NCBI GenBank assembly: GCA_016281055.1
Contig: JAEEHW010000108.1
Span: 1-64,000, forward strand
Source: Prevotella sp.
GTDB lineage: Bacteria > Bacteroidota > Bacteroidia > Bacteroidales > Bacteroidaceae
Length of the DNA: 64,000 bases
Reading direction: 5' to 3'
Numbering within the stretch: position 1 is the first letter of the stretch; every line of letters begins with the position of its first letter. Both the position numbers and the translations under genes were made by a program. Below, piece after piece: positions 28,989 to 39,700 of this stretch. Under the pieces are notes generated by a model, which was not told the origin of the DNA, made no database searches, and worked only from the letters and a program-made list of their open reading frames with translations.

Positions 28989-29113
28989 AAAGCGTCCGCA
29001 CACGCAGCCATCAGGCTACGCATGCGGACGCATCATTTTTCTTTCCTATAAGAGGTTATTATATAGTGAGTGATATACAAATTATTGGATTGAGCAAATG
29101 TTTGCCCAACTAA
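28989..29113 (-). promoter_or_regulatory. conserved upstream/leader region (copy A) with GCGTCCGCA/TGCGGACGC hairpin
   Basis: Near-identical to 32016-32135; hairpin arms 28992-29000 and 29023-29031. Confidence 0.7.
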
Positions 29114-29427
29114 ATTTGGCACAATAGCGTTATTTAACGTATTTCGTATCATACACAAATATTTACCTTATTGCTAAACCACCTGCGCATTCTTCAATTC
29201 ATTCTGCAGGAATGAATAGACATAACCTGCGCTCTGGTAATACAGCCCCGACGTATCATCTTGCAGACGGTCAAACGTTTCTGAAGTATAAAGTACATCC
29301 AGGGCTTCCTGATCAGTCTAAACGTAATTCTATCCCTCCCCCCACGGGGGTTGCTCTCCCCCGCGAAACGGGGGAGCCAGGAGGGGGTGAAAAGACTATT
29401 GAACAGGAGGGGGCTTACTGATGGGGC

Positions 29428-31953
29428 CTACTGCCCCAGGAACATATTCACTATCATGTTGGCATCCGCCATCGTGATTGAACCGTCACCGTTCACATCA
29501 GCTGTTTCCTTGTCAAAGTCGGAAGGCTTGCCGGTAGCAAGGAAGTAGTTCACCACGGCATTGGCATCAGCCATCGTTATCACTCCGTCATGGTTCACGT
29601 CGCCGAGGATGTATGGTTTCTCTATCACCACTGCGGTGCCTGCTACAGGAACAAGAGTCAAGACTAACGTACCTGTTCCTGTTTTCCCACTTCCTGACGT
29701 TGTTGCAACAACTCGGCAGAAGGTGTTTGAAGCAGGATCGAAAGCAGTGCGTGACGGTGATGTCACCTTGTAGCCGTCGGCAGGTTCAAAGGCTTTGAGA
29801 GTCAGGAAACTCTGCTCCGTACCCTTGACGCTGAGCTTTGAGTTTTCGCCGCCGACCTTCAGTGTAGTGGTGTAAATAGTGTCTGTCCTGTCCAGTAAGC
29901 GTTTAACAACTTCCCTGCCTACCATGCCGTATGTATCGGCTTCTACGTTCACCGTCACCTTGCCGTCTATGTCGAGGCTGTTGGCGGCGGTGCTGTTCAT
30001 CACTATACCTGCAACACTGGCATCAATGTTCAGCGTGCCTGTGCCGCCGATTACCACGTTGCGTGAGTTGCTGTGTAAGCCTACGCCTTTGCTTGAGGAT
30101 ATGTTGCAGTCGCCAGTTACGTTTATGCGCAGCGTGTCGAGGGTGGTTTTGATGGCGTAGCCGCCTGCAAAGGAATTTTCCGTTATGCTGGCATCTTCAA
30201 GGTACAGCGTCTTTGTTTCAGGGTCGTATGAGGCAGTGCCCGTTACGCCGGGGATGGTGTTGAGTATGCTGTTGTTGGCTGCCGTCACTTGCGTGCCGTT
30301 GAGTGTCAAGTCGTAAGGCTCAGCATATTCTATCGTCACCCTTTTTATCTCGTTGCCGTCTATGTCAACAATGGTGCCGTTTGAGTATTTTGCTCCCAGC
30401 GGATCCATTATTGCGAGGTTGTCGGTCAGCGTCAGTGCTCCTAAGTTTTTGCAACTGCCCGTCGTGCCTGATATACTCAGTTTTGTGTCCTTGCCGCTTA
30501 CCTTTAATGCCTTACATCCGTTGATGCCATACTCTCGGTAGCCTTGTATGTCAAGTTGCACGCCGTCTGTTACGGTTAGGCTGCCTAAGTTCTGTAACAA
30601 GACTACGGCGTTTACGCCTACAACCGTCAGTTTGCCACTGCCCTTTATCACTACATGTGATGTGCCAGTAATGCCTGCGAGTTTCGTTGAACCTATCATG
30701 CATTCGCCATTTACCACGATGTAGAGAGAGTCGAGGTTGGTCTGTATGGCAGAGGTATCGTTCGCAGCAGTGAAAATCATGGCATCTGTCAGTGTCAGTG
30801 TCTTGGAAGGGTTGTCGTATCTGGCAGTGCCTTGAACGCCGTCAATTTTTGTGAGGTCACGCTCGTTAATGTCTGTCACTGTCGTGCCATTGATGCAGAG
30901 TGGGCGTTCGTCCGCTGCCTTGTACGTAAAATAACCGGTCGTCGGATTGGCGTATGTTACGTCTGTCTTGCCTGCTGTATATTCTATTCCGCCTCTTAAT
31001 TTCATACAACCTACAAACATAAGGACAGAACGTTCACAACTCCAAGAATCATTACAATATATTGTTGCAAGTACTGAGCAACCATAAAACATATCGCTCA
31101 TATCATTGACATTAGAAGTATCAAAACCTCTTAGATCAAGACTTGTAAGACTTGAGCAGTATTGAAACATATTCTTCATAGAAGATACATTCGAAGTGTC
31201 AAAATTACTGACATCGAGGAGTGTCAGACTCGAGCAACCATCAAACATGCCTGTCATACTACTGACCCAATAAGTATTGAAACCGCTGACATCAAGGGTT
31301 GTAAGAGCACGACAATCAAAAAACATATTGCTCATATTCGTTACTCTTTTCGTATAAAAGCCACTGACATCAAGGGTTGTAAGAGCAGAGCAGAATGCAA
31401 ACATATATTTCATATCATTGACGTGAGCGGTGTAAAAACCGCTTACATCGAGGACTTTGAGCTTTGAGCAACGTTCGAACATATGACTCATATCACTGAC
31501 CTCAGAAGTACTGAAACCGCTAACATCAAGGGTTGTAAGATTGTAACAACCACTGAACATATACCCCATGTTCGTCACATAAGAGGTGTTAAGATATTCT
31601 ATTCCTTCTATCTCTCTTAAATTTCTCATATCACGAAACCAACCATAGCAATTCATAGGACGGCATTGTGAAAAAGAAGAGTCAAAGACAACTTTTTTAA
31701 CAGAATTTCTTTTATTAAACCATACAGGAGTATCATCTTTGACCTCCGTACTATAAATGTAAGTGTCAATATCATAAAAGTAAGTATTCGGCGAACTTGA
31801 TTTCTCAGTAAACTTAAACGTTAAAGTACTATCATTTTCGTCAAGCACTGCATAATAAACACAATCTGTTGCTGCATTAACACTCACGACCATTGTCATG
31901 AGCATCATAACAATTAGAAAAATTCGATTCTTTAAGTTAGTCTTTCTTTTCAT
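29428..31953 (-). CDS. DUF285 (BspA-like) surface protein with C-terminal type I dockerin repeats, paralogue
   Basis: FDTSNVSSMKNMFQYCSSLTSLDLRGFDTSNV repeats; dockerin tail nearly identical to the neighbouring gene. Confidence 0.88.
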   Translation of the reverse strand: MKRKTNLKNRIFLIVMMLMTMVVSVNAATDCVYYAVLDENDSTLTFKFTEKSSSPNTYFYDIDTYIYSTEVKDDTPVWFNKRNSVKKVVFDSSFSQCRPMNCYGWFRDMRNLREIEGIEYLNTSYVTNMGYMFSGCYNLTTLDVSGFSTSEVSDMSHMFERCSKLKVLDVSGFYTAHVNDMKYMFAFCSALTTLDVSGFYTKRVTNMSNMFFDCRALTTLDVSGFNTYWVSSMTGMFDGCSSLTLLDVSNFDTSNVSSMKNMFQYCSSLTSLDLRGFDTSNVNDMSDMFYGCSVLATIYCNDSWSCERSVLMFVGCMKLRGGIEYTAGKTDVTYANPTTGYFTYKAADERPLCINGTTVTDINERDLTKIDGVQGTARYDNPSKTLTLTDAMIFTAANDTSAIQTNLDSLYIVVNGECMIGSTKLAGITGTSHVVIKGSGKLTVVGVNAVVLLQNLGSLTVTDGVQLDIQGYREYGINGCKALKVSGKDTKLSISGTTGSCKNLGALTLTDNLAIMDPLGAKYSNGTIVDIDGNEIKRVTIEYAEPYDLTLNGTQVTAANNSILNTIPGVTGTASYDPETKTLYLEDASITENSFAGGYAIKTTLDTLRINVTGDCNISSSKGVGLHSNSRNVVIGGTGTLNIDASVAGIVMNSTAANSLDIDGKVTVNVEADTYGMVGREVVKRLLDRTDTIYTTTLKVGGENSKLSVKGTEQSFLTLKAFEPADGYKVTSPSRTAFDPASNTFCRVVATTSGSGKTGTGTLVLTLVPVAGTAVVIEKPYILGDVNHDGVITMADANAVVNYFLATGKPSDFDKETADVNGDGSITMADANMIVNMFLGQ

Positions 31954-32015
31954 AATTTATATAATTTGCTGGTAATAAAATCTGAGAATATCTGTGCTAT
32001 CTGTGGGACATACGC

Positions 32016-32135
32016 GAAGCGTCCGCACGCGCAGCCATCAGGCTACGCATGCGGACGCATCCGTTTTCTTTCCTATAGAGGTTCTTATATAGTGAGTGAT
32101 ATACAAAATATTGGATTGAGCAAACATTTGCCCAA
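32016..32135 (-). promoter_or_regulatory. conserved upstream/leader region (copy B) with GCGTCCGCA/TGCGGACGC hairpin
   Basis: Hairpin arms 32019-32027 and 32050-32058; same flanking TATATAGTGAGTGATATACAAA as copy A. Confidence 0.7.
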
Positions 32136-32179
32136 TAAAATCCAACGTGTTATGATTATTTAACTCACAAACAGACATA

Positions 32180-32401
32180 TTACAAACTCTTTATTTCGTC
32201 AATCGTCAGTCCTGTAGCAGCGGCTATCTGTTCATCAGAAAGCACGCCCATCGCTTTCAACTTTCGCGCAGTATCACGTTTTTCCTCCGCACGACCCTCC
32301 GCACGACCTTTCTTCTCCGCTGTTTGCAACGTACTCGTATAATCCCAGTATTCCTTTTGGAAATCAGTATATGGATTTATGTAGCGTTCGTTACCTTCCA
32401 T
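32180..32401 (-). pseudogene. internally deleted Rpn-family (PD-(D/E)XK transposase-like) protein, 73 aa
   Basis: N-terminal RYINPYTDF joined directly to C-terminal QKEYWDYTSTLQTAEKKGRAEGRAEEKRDTARKLKAMGVLSDEQIAAATGLTIDEIKSL. Confidence 0.7.
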
Positions 32402-32824
32402 TATTCACTTATTATATGTTACGAGTGCAATGCATCATTAGATTAAGGATGAGTGGATTAAGGTTTAATACTTATGCAGTATCCCCACATAAACTTTCTT
32501 CCTTATTCCATTCAGCATTATTCAATATTGAGTGCAAAGTTACTAACTTTTTCTGGAACAGCAAAATAATTGCGTTGTTTTCTAAGGAAATGTCTCACGC
32601 AGATAGTAAAGGATTGTAAGGGATATTTATTTCTCCCACAGATGTCACAGATCTTCGCTGATGGATTCGTATAATTCGTGCAATTCGTAGTATAATGTTT
32701 TTTTTCTATTTCTCCACTATTCAGAAAACTCATTTTAAGACGGGGTAAACGTGGTGGGTGGACAAAGTGTCCAGAAAAGGGGTACGATGCAACAGAGGGG
32801 CCTTAAAACGTTTTTTTCAATTCA

Positions 32825-32920
32825 TAATGCAAAATGCACAATGTATAATTATGTCATACAAAACAAAAAATGCGAGTTGTCCGTAATAATTGTGCATTGT
32901 GCATTATGCATTGTGCATTA
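32825..32920. repeat. imperfect inverted repeat of TGCACAATG-type microsatellite
   Basis: TAATGCAAAATGCACAATGTATAATTAT ... ATAATTGTGCATTGTGCATTATGCATTGTGCATTA. Confidence 0.65.
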
Positions 32921-32925
32921 ATCAA

Positions 32926-33035
32926 CGCCTTTTTACGTTGTAAAAGCATAGCTTTTGCAGTGTAAAACGATAGCTTTTACGCTCTAAAACGATAGCTTTT
33001 ACACTGTAATTTGATAGCTTTTACACCGAATTAAG
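32926..33035. repeat. 22-bp-period degenerate tandem repeat, locus 2
   Basis: Units 32948-32969, 32970-32991, 32992-33013, 33014-33035, plus 32926-32947. Confidence 0.8.
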
Positions 33036-33091
33036 AAAACTTTACATTTTTAACATTTGCCTAAATGTCGGATTCATCCTACATAATTCGC

Positions 33092-33173
33092 GGAAATTTA
33101 TCCTTGCCTACGGCGTACCATTAATTTCCAAGAATTATCATGAATTTTTCCATAAAATATAATTTATGAGAAA
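33092..33173. repeat. left arm of 82-bp inverted repeat pair
   Basis: 79/82 identity by eye to the reverse complement of 36569-36650. Confidence 0.88.
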
Positions 33174-33308
33174 TCTACTCCCCTATCACTCCCAAAAGCC
33201 TCCCTCCCAGGGTGGGGCCAAATTATACAATATTACCTTGAAAATATTTTAAAAGCCACAATATTGCAGGGTAAACATCGATTATTATGCGAAAAATATC
33301 TTTTTTTC

Positions 33309-33339
33309 TTGTGTATATAAATAATAAATAGTATCTTTG
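33309..33339 (+). promoter_or_regulatory. promoter of pectate lyase
   Basis: TTG 33309, 20-nt spacer, TATCTTTG 33332-33339. Confidence 0.55.
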
Positions 33340-33386
33340 CCATTGAATATTCAAAAGCAATAAAGTATATACAAATACAGGCAATT

Positions 33387-36092
33387 ATGTCTAACAAACA
33401 ACTACCCTATCATTTTATCAAGACGCTGATACTCTTGATATTGTTTTCATGTGCGCAGACATCACTGGCGCAATTCAATTCTGCTCCTGCATTCCCAGGG
33501 GCTGAAGGCTTCGGTCGCTACACCACCGGTGGACGCGGCGGACAGGTAATCCATGTGACAAACCTCAACGACGATGGCGAAGGTTCTCTGCGTGAAGCAA
33601 TAAAGACAAATGGAGCACGCATCATCGTGTTCGACGTGGCCGGCATAATAGAACTGCAGTCGGACCTGAAGATAGAGAAGGACAACTGCACCATACTGGG
33701 ACAGACGGCACCGGGCGACGGCATCTGCCTCAGGAACTATACTTTCCACATCAATGCCAACAACGTCATCGTGCGTTACATCCGCTGTCGCATGGGCGAT
33801 ACGGAAAAGAACGATAACGATGCCATGTCGGCAAGTCACAAGACGGGAAGCTATAAGCAAAACATCATCATTGACCACTGCTCGGTGTCATGGTGCGTGG
33901 ATGAGTGCGCCTCATTCTACGGCAACGAGTTCTTCACACTGCAGTGGTGCATACTCTCTGAGTCGCTGCGCAACTCCGTACACGACAAAGGCAGTCACGG
34001 CTACGGCGGCATCTGGGGCGGCGACAAAGCGGCTTTCCATCACAACCTCCTGGCTCACCATGACTCACGCAACCCGCGCTTCGACCACGGCTATTTATCT
34101 GAGCAGGACGGCATCGTTGACTATGTGAACAATGTGGTTTACAACTGGGGAAGCAACTCCACCTACGGCGGTGAGAACAAGCCAGGACTTCAGCCGAAGA
34201 AGTTTAACATGATAAACAACTACTACAAGCCGGGACCGTACACCCTGACGACTTCAAAATATAACCGTCTGCTTAACCCTACAACCAGTTGTGGAAACTG
34301 CAGCAGCAACAAAATAGACATAGTGCCGGGCAAGTTCTATATCAACGGCAATAAGGTGAACGGCGCAACCGTCACCCTAAACACTTCATCCACAGGTTGC
34401 AACAACATCGATTTCGACAGTGGATATGACTTTTCAGCCTTCAGAACCAACTGCATATCAAACTACCGCTACATATCGTCTTACGTGGATTTCGACATGT
34501 ACAACACCATATCGCTCCACTCTGCCGACAATGCTTTCGCAAAGACCGTGGCATACGCAGGCGCAAGCCTCAGCCGCGATGCTATTGACACTCGCATAGC
34601 AACAGAGACGACCAACGGCACTGCCACATATGGCGGTAGCAACGGTTCTACCAACGGTCTCATCGACACACAGAGCGACGTGGACGGATGGCCTACATAC
34701 AGCGGTACGCCAAAGACAGACACCGACAATGACGGAATACCTGACGACTGGGAGACGGCACACGGACTGTCAAACTCTGTAAACAACGCAGCAACATACA
34801 TGCTCGACTCTCGCGGTTACTACACCGACCTTGAGGTATATGCCAACTCCCTCGTGGAGAGCATCACCAAGGCAGAACGCGCCGATGCCACAGAATCTTT
34901 CGAGGAGTATTATCCTCTTGACGAGCAGGGAAGTTCCACAGATGACATTAGCGGAACATTCTTCTCTATGACAACAACAGCGACGAGTGATGTCACAGTA
35001 AATGGCAAGTCAACCATAAACCTTGCAGACTATGCCACAATAACAGGAGGCACCGCTTCACTGTATAACGGTCACAACGATGCAAAAGTCTATATAAAGT
35101 CAACAGGAATTACTCTGGGAGGTTCTGGCAACTCTTATGTAAAGATAGAACTTGACCACGCACTGCAGGCTGGCGACATACTGACCACAACAGGCGGTGA
35201 TGGAGGTCATCTCGCCACAGCATACACCAACGAATCAACGAACAACATCAGCGGCAACACATTCGTGTTTACAGATGATTTCACTGGTGTCAGAACGCTT
35301 TACATCATGCGTGGTGCATCACCATATCCTACTTTCTCATCCGTCACCATAACACGTCCAAGTACAACCTGTGCATTGACAGACGGCGAGGAATATACAG
35401 CAACGTCTGACACGGAGTATGAGGAAGTGACATTCACCAAGACTTTCAGCGCTACACTGGCCGGCAAATGGACGGCCCTCTATGTGCCTTTCGCCATCGA
35501 CATCGCTGACTATACGGACTTGTTCGACATTGCAGAGATAACGGCATTCACACCATACCGCGACACAAACAATGACGGCGTTGTAAATGATGAGGACGAC
35601 GACATGCTGATAGTGACAAAGATCAAGAGCGGCGCCACACAGCCTAACATGCCGTATCTCATCAGGGCTAAGACAGCGGGAGACATCACCATCATCCCAG
35701 TGAACAACACAACATACGCCGCCACAAACGGTCAGAAGGTATGCCAGACCAACAAAGCGACATACACCTTCACTGGCCTCAACCATTCGGTGGTTGCCAA
35801 CTCTACCAACAACTACTATTACATGTCGAACGGCAGCATCAGTCACCGCACATCGGGCGAGACAACGATAAAGCCCAACCGCTGGTATATGACTGTAAGC
35901 AACGCTAACAATGCAAAGGCATCTTTCGGCATCGCCGTAATAGACGAAGACGAAGCCACTGGCATTTCTCTCAACAAAGAGGTGCAGAGGCTTTCACATG
36001 ATGTCATACACTCTGTAAACGGTATGCGAATGAACAGCAGCAAGAACTTACCGGCAGGCATTTACATAAAGAACAACAAAAAAACATTGTGA
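33387..36092 (+). CDS. PL1-family pectate lyase, secreted, multi-domain with T9SS-like tail
   Basis: FPGAEGFGRYTTGGRGGQVIHVTNLNDDGEGSLREAI, GIWGGDKAAFHHNLLAHHDSRNPRF; tail GIYIKNNKKTL. Confidence 0.9.
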   Translation: MSNKQLPYHFIKTLILLILFSCAQTSLAQFNSAPAFPGAEGFGRYTTGGRGGQVIHVTNLNDDGEGSLREAIKTNGARIIVFDVAGIIELQSDLKIEKDNCTILGQTAPGDGICLRNYTFHINANNVIVRYIRCRMGDTEKNDNDAMSASHKTGSYKQNIIIDHCSVSWCVDECASFYGNEFFTLQWCILSESLRNSVHDKGSHGYGGIWGGDKAAFHHNLLAHHDSRNPRFDHGYLSEQDGIVDYVNNVVYNWGSNSTYGGENKPGLQPKKFNMINNYYKPGPYTLTTSKYNRLLNPTTSCGNCSSNKIDIVPGKFYINGNKVNGATVTLNTSSTGCNNIDFDSGYDFSAFRTNCISNYRYISSYVDFDMYNTISLHSADNAFAKTVAYAGASLSRDAIDTRIATETTNGTATYGGSNGSTNGLIDTQSDVDGWPTYSGTPKTDTDNDGIPDDWETAHGLSNSVNNAATYMLDSRGYYTDLEVYANSLVESITKAERADATESFEEYYPLDEQGSSTDDISGTFFSMTTTATSDVTVNGKSTINLADYATITGGTASLYNGHNDAKVYIKSTGITLGGSGNSYVKIELDHALQAGDILTTTGGDGGHLATAYTNESTNNISGNTFVFTDDFTGVRTLYIMRGASPYPTFSSVTITRPSTTCALTDGEEYTATSDTEYEEVTFTKTFSATLAGKWTALYVPFAIDIADYTDLFDIAEITAFTPYRDTNNDGVVNDEDDDMLIVTKIKSGATQPNMPYLIRAKTAGDITIIPVNNTTYAATNGQKVCQTNKATYTFTGLNHSVVANSTNNYYYMSNGSISHRTSGETTIKPNRWYMTVSNANNAKASFGIAVIDEDEATGISLNKEVQRLSHDVIHSVNGMRMNSSKNLPAGIYIKNNKKTL

Positions 36093-36093
36093 A

Positions 36094-36255
36094 ATGATGA
36101 AAAAGAATTGCCACTACATACAACCAAACATCAAGGTTTTCAAGACAAGCCATGCAACGATAATGGCGGCATCGGCCATCGAAGTAACAGAGAACGGAGA
36201 GGCCGACGCAAAGGCTGCCAATTACTTCATGATGGAGGACGAGGACGAGGAATAA
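36094..36255 (+). CDS. small acidic-tail ORF (53 aa): MMKKNCHYIQPNIKVFKTSHATIMAASAIEVTENGEADAKAANYFMMEDEDEE
   Basis: My translation; starts 1 nt after the pectate lyase stop; shorter than the ORF track minimum. Confidence 0.65.
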   Translation: MMKKNCHYIQPNIKVFKTSHATIMAASAIEVTENGEADAKAANYFMMEDEDEE

Positions 36256-36321
36256 TAACATTCCTCGCAAGACACGGCTATATGCTACACTCAAGAAATA
36301 CATTTTAAAAAAACGATAACC

Positions 36322-36474
36322 ATGAAGAAAAAAGAGTACACTATTCCAACATTGGTGATAGTCAGATCCAGACCAGTGAGATTGCTGAGTGAATCTGGCG
36401 ACCTTACCAACCAAGGAGATCAGACAACCGGCGACCCCGACGATGACGAGGAGTTTGACGGTTTGTTTGACTGA
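36322..36474 (+). CDS. small acidic-tail ORF (50 aa): MKKKEYTIPTLVIVRSRPVRLLSESGDLTNQGDQTTGDPDDDEEFDGLFD
   Basis: My translation; same layout as the preceding ORF. Confidence 0.65.
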   Translation: MKKKEYTIPTLVIVRSRPVRLLSESGDLTNQGDQTTGDPDDDEEFDGLFD

Positions 36475-36568
36475 CATGAAAACACAAACCAAGTGTTTAG
36501 AATTAATTATTCATGGAATTAATACTATTCTCTGCCAGGCACCATAAATTCTCACGAAAGTCACAAGT

Positions 36569-36650
36569 TTTCTCATAAATTAAATTTTATGGAAAAATTC
36601 ATGATAATTCATGGAAATTAATGGTACGCCGTAGGTAAGGATAAATTTCC
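36569..36650. repeat. right arm of 82-bp inverted repeat pair
   Basis: See 33092-33173. Confidence 0.88.
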
Positions 36651-36703
36651 ATAAAAATTTAGCTAACTAACTTCTATCAAAACTTTTTATCAAAAAACTA
36701 AAA

Positions 36704-39700
36704 ATGAAAAAACATCTTTTCATATTACTTCTTTTAGCACTGACCGTCGTCACGGCCAATGCACAAAGAAAGACTGACCCGCTGGACCGTGGTCTGGTGG
36801 CAGTCAAGGTCTCCAACGGAGTATTCGTAAGTTGGCGTCAGCAGGCTGAGGAATACTACGACGTAACGTATAACCTGTATCGTAATGGAACGAAGATAAA
36901 CAGCGAACCGCTGACAGTGACAAACTTTACAGATGCCAGTGGTACGACATCGAGCACCTACACAGTAAAGGCAGTAGTAAAAGGTGTAGAGCAAGAAGCA
37001 TCTGCAGCAAAGAGCGTATGGGCTAACGATTATCTTGAGATCACACCACAACATCCTTCAGCCATTCACTCTACACTTGTTCCTAACGATGCCTGCGCTG
37101 CTGACGTTGACGGCGACGGACAAGTGGAGATACTCATCAAGTATGACAACAAGAATGAGGTGGACAATGCCATGCAGAAGAACGGCTGGTACAATGAGCA
37201 CACCATCTTCGAGGTAATGAACCTTGACGGTTCGGTACGCTGGTGGGTGAACTGCGGTCCAAACATGGGTGACTTCCAAAACAACGAACAGAACATCGTG
37301 GGCTACGACTGGGACCAGGACGGCAAGGCTGAGGTGCTCATGCGACTGGAGGAAGGTTCCACCATACACATGTCTAACGGCACAACATATCAGATAGGAG
37401 CCGACGGACAAAACGGCACTGCATGGACAAACTATCGTGAACCACGCGGCCTTGCTGCTGGTGCAACTACTGTGGCACTGGCTTTCGGACTTCCAAACAA
37501 TGCTACGGCCACAGCTGCAGACGACTGGGTTACCACAAGCATTCAGAACGGTGTATTGTATGCCACGACTACAGCCAACGAAACAGAGGGTGACGGTGTG
37601 CATGCCACCGGTCGCACAACGACAGTCACCGTCAATGACGGAACCAATGAAACAGAATACTCTATATTCCAGTTAGACAAGACAGCAAGGTCAGTGGAAT
37701 GGTTCACTCACTATGGCAAGGAGTTCCTTGTATATTGCAATGGCGAGACTGGTGAAATATACGACATCATTGATTTCCCATGCGCCCGACTGGAAAGCGA
37801 CGAGACTGACCTGAATGCTGCATGGGGTGACGGCTATGGCCACCGCTCAAGCAAATACTTCTATGGTGCTCCTTATCTTGACGGACGCAATCCGAGCATA
37901 TTCGTGGGACGCGGTATATACACACGCCACAAGTTCGTGGCTCTCGACGTGAACAAGAACACTCACAAACTCTCTGAGCGCTGGCGCTGGATGAACAATT
38001 CCAACGGTCCATGGAAGGGACAGGGCTACCACAACTACGCCATCGTTGACGTGGACTGGGACGGCCGCGACGAGATAGTATGGGGAAGTATGGTTATCGA
38101 TGACAACGGTATGGGACTGTCAACCACTGGTCTGGGCCACGGCGACTCACAGCATCACGGCGACCTCAATCCGTATGTGCATGGACAGGAGGGTTTCTTC
38201 TGTAATGAGGACAACCCAGGCAACAACTACCGTGACCTCACTACATCAAAGATTTATTATCGTTTCGTGGCTGGCAGAGATGACGGCCGCGCCATTGCCG
38301 GCAACTTCAGCAATGACATCCCTGGTTCCATCGCTTCAAGTTCTCGCGACTCTGAGAATCCTATCGGCCTGCTGGCAAACGAACACGTTGGCGGATACAG
38401 CACAGACGGTATGTCGCAGAACTTCCGTTGCTACTGGGACGGCGACCTCTGCGAAGAGACATTCGACGGTACTGGTTCACCCAACTATGACGATCATCCA
38501 GGTGGTATATATAAGTTTGGAGTAGGACAGATAAAGGAACTGACAGGTTCGCTGACCAACAACTGGACAAAGGCCACCCCATGCTATATGGGCGACATTC
38601 TGGGTGACTGGCGCGAGGAATTCATCATGCGCACCGCCGCAAACAAAATCCGCATCTACACCACTACCATTGAGACGCCTTGGCGCAACTACTCACTGTG
38701 GTACGACCACCAGTATCGTAACGCTATGGTATGGCAGATGTGCGGTTACAACCAGACTCCACACGTATCATACTTCCTCGGCGAGATGGAAGGCATCACC
38801 GCCGCTCCACCTGCACTGACGATGGCAGGACGTACTGAGATTGCCAACGGCGGCACAATCAGCACCACCGACAACACTCTGATTACATGTGAGACAAACG
38901 ACATGACCGTCAACGTAGCCAACGGTGCTTCTCCTTATATCTATATAGACAACGCTCCGTCATGGGTACAGGGTTCAGCACCGTCTGAGGCAACATCCAT
39001 GCAATACGACATCACCTACAAGTATTACACCCACACACTCACGGGCAGCGCCTTCACCGGCAGCACCCGCATAGTGAAGCAGGGTGACGGTACGCTGAAA
39101 CTGCCTGATGTAACACAGACATACAACGGCAACACCGACGTATGGGGAGGTGCACTTGCCTTCAACGGCACCATGCAGAACAGTCCGCTGTGGATGAACC
39201 GCCACACAGCTCTCTACACAGCAGGAACATTCAACCAGCCTGTGACCATGGAGTATGGTTCAAGGCTCTACATCAGCGAGACCGCTGCAGAGAACGGTGG
39301 ATCACCTGAGAATGTTGACTACCAGAACGCCACATTCAAGACCCTCAACCTACACGAAGGTGCAAGGGTGGTGTTTGACATCAACAAAACAAGAGGACAA
39401 TATGACAAGCTGACCGTAGAAAACCTCAACCTGCGCAAGACGGTATGGGAATACGGTCCTGAATACGTTGCACCGGTATTCGAGGTAAACTCTGCCAATT
39501 CTAAAATCTCTGTCGGCACATATCCACTCTGCGATGCAGAGAACATCAGCGGCGACATCAGCGACATCGCCATAGAGAGCGCCACTGGTTTCGCAAGCAA
39601 CACCGTACAGACACTTGAGAATGTGGACGGCACGATATACCTCAACGTGGCATTTGAAAACGAGGCATACATCGGTTCAAAGAATAACATTTCTTCTATC

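Noticed and set aside
32926-33035. CRISPR array
   Set aside because: 22-mers are contiguous and degenerate with no unique spacers, and no cas genes are seen
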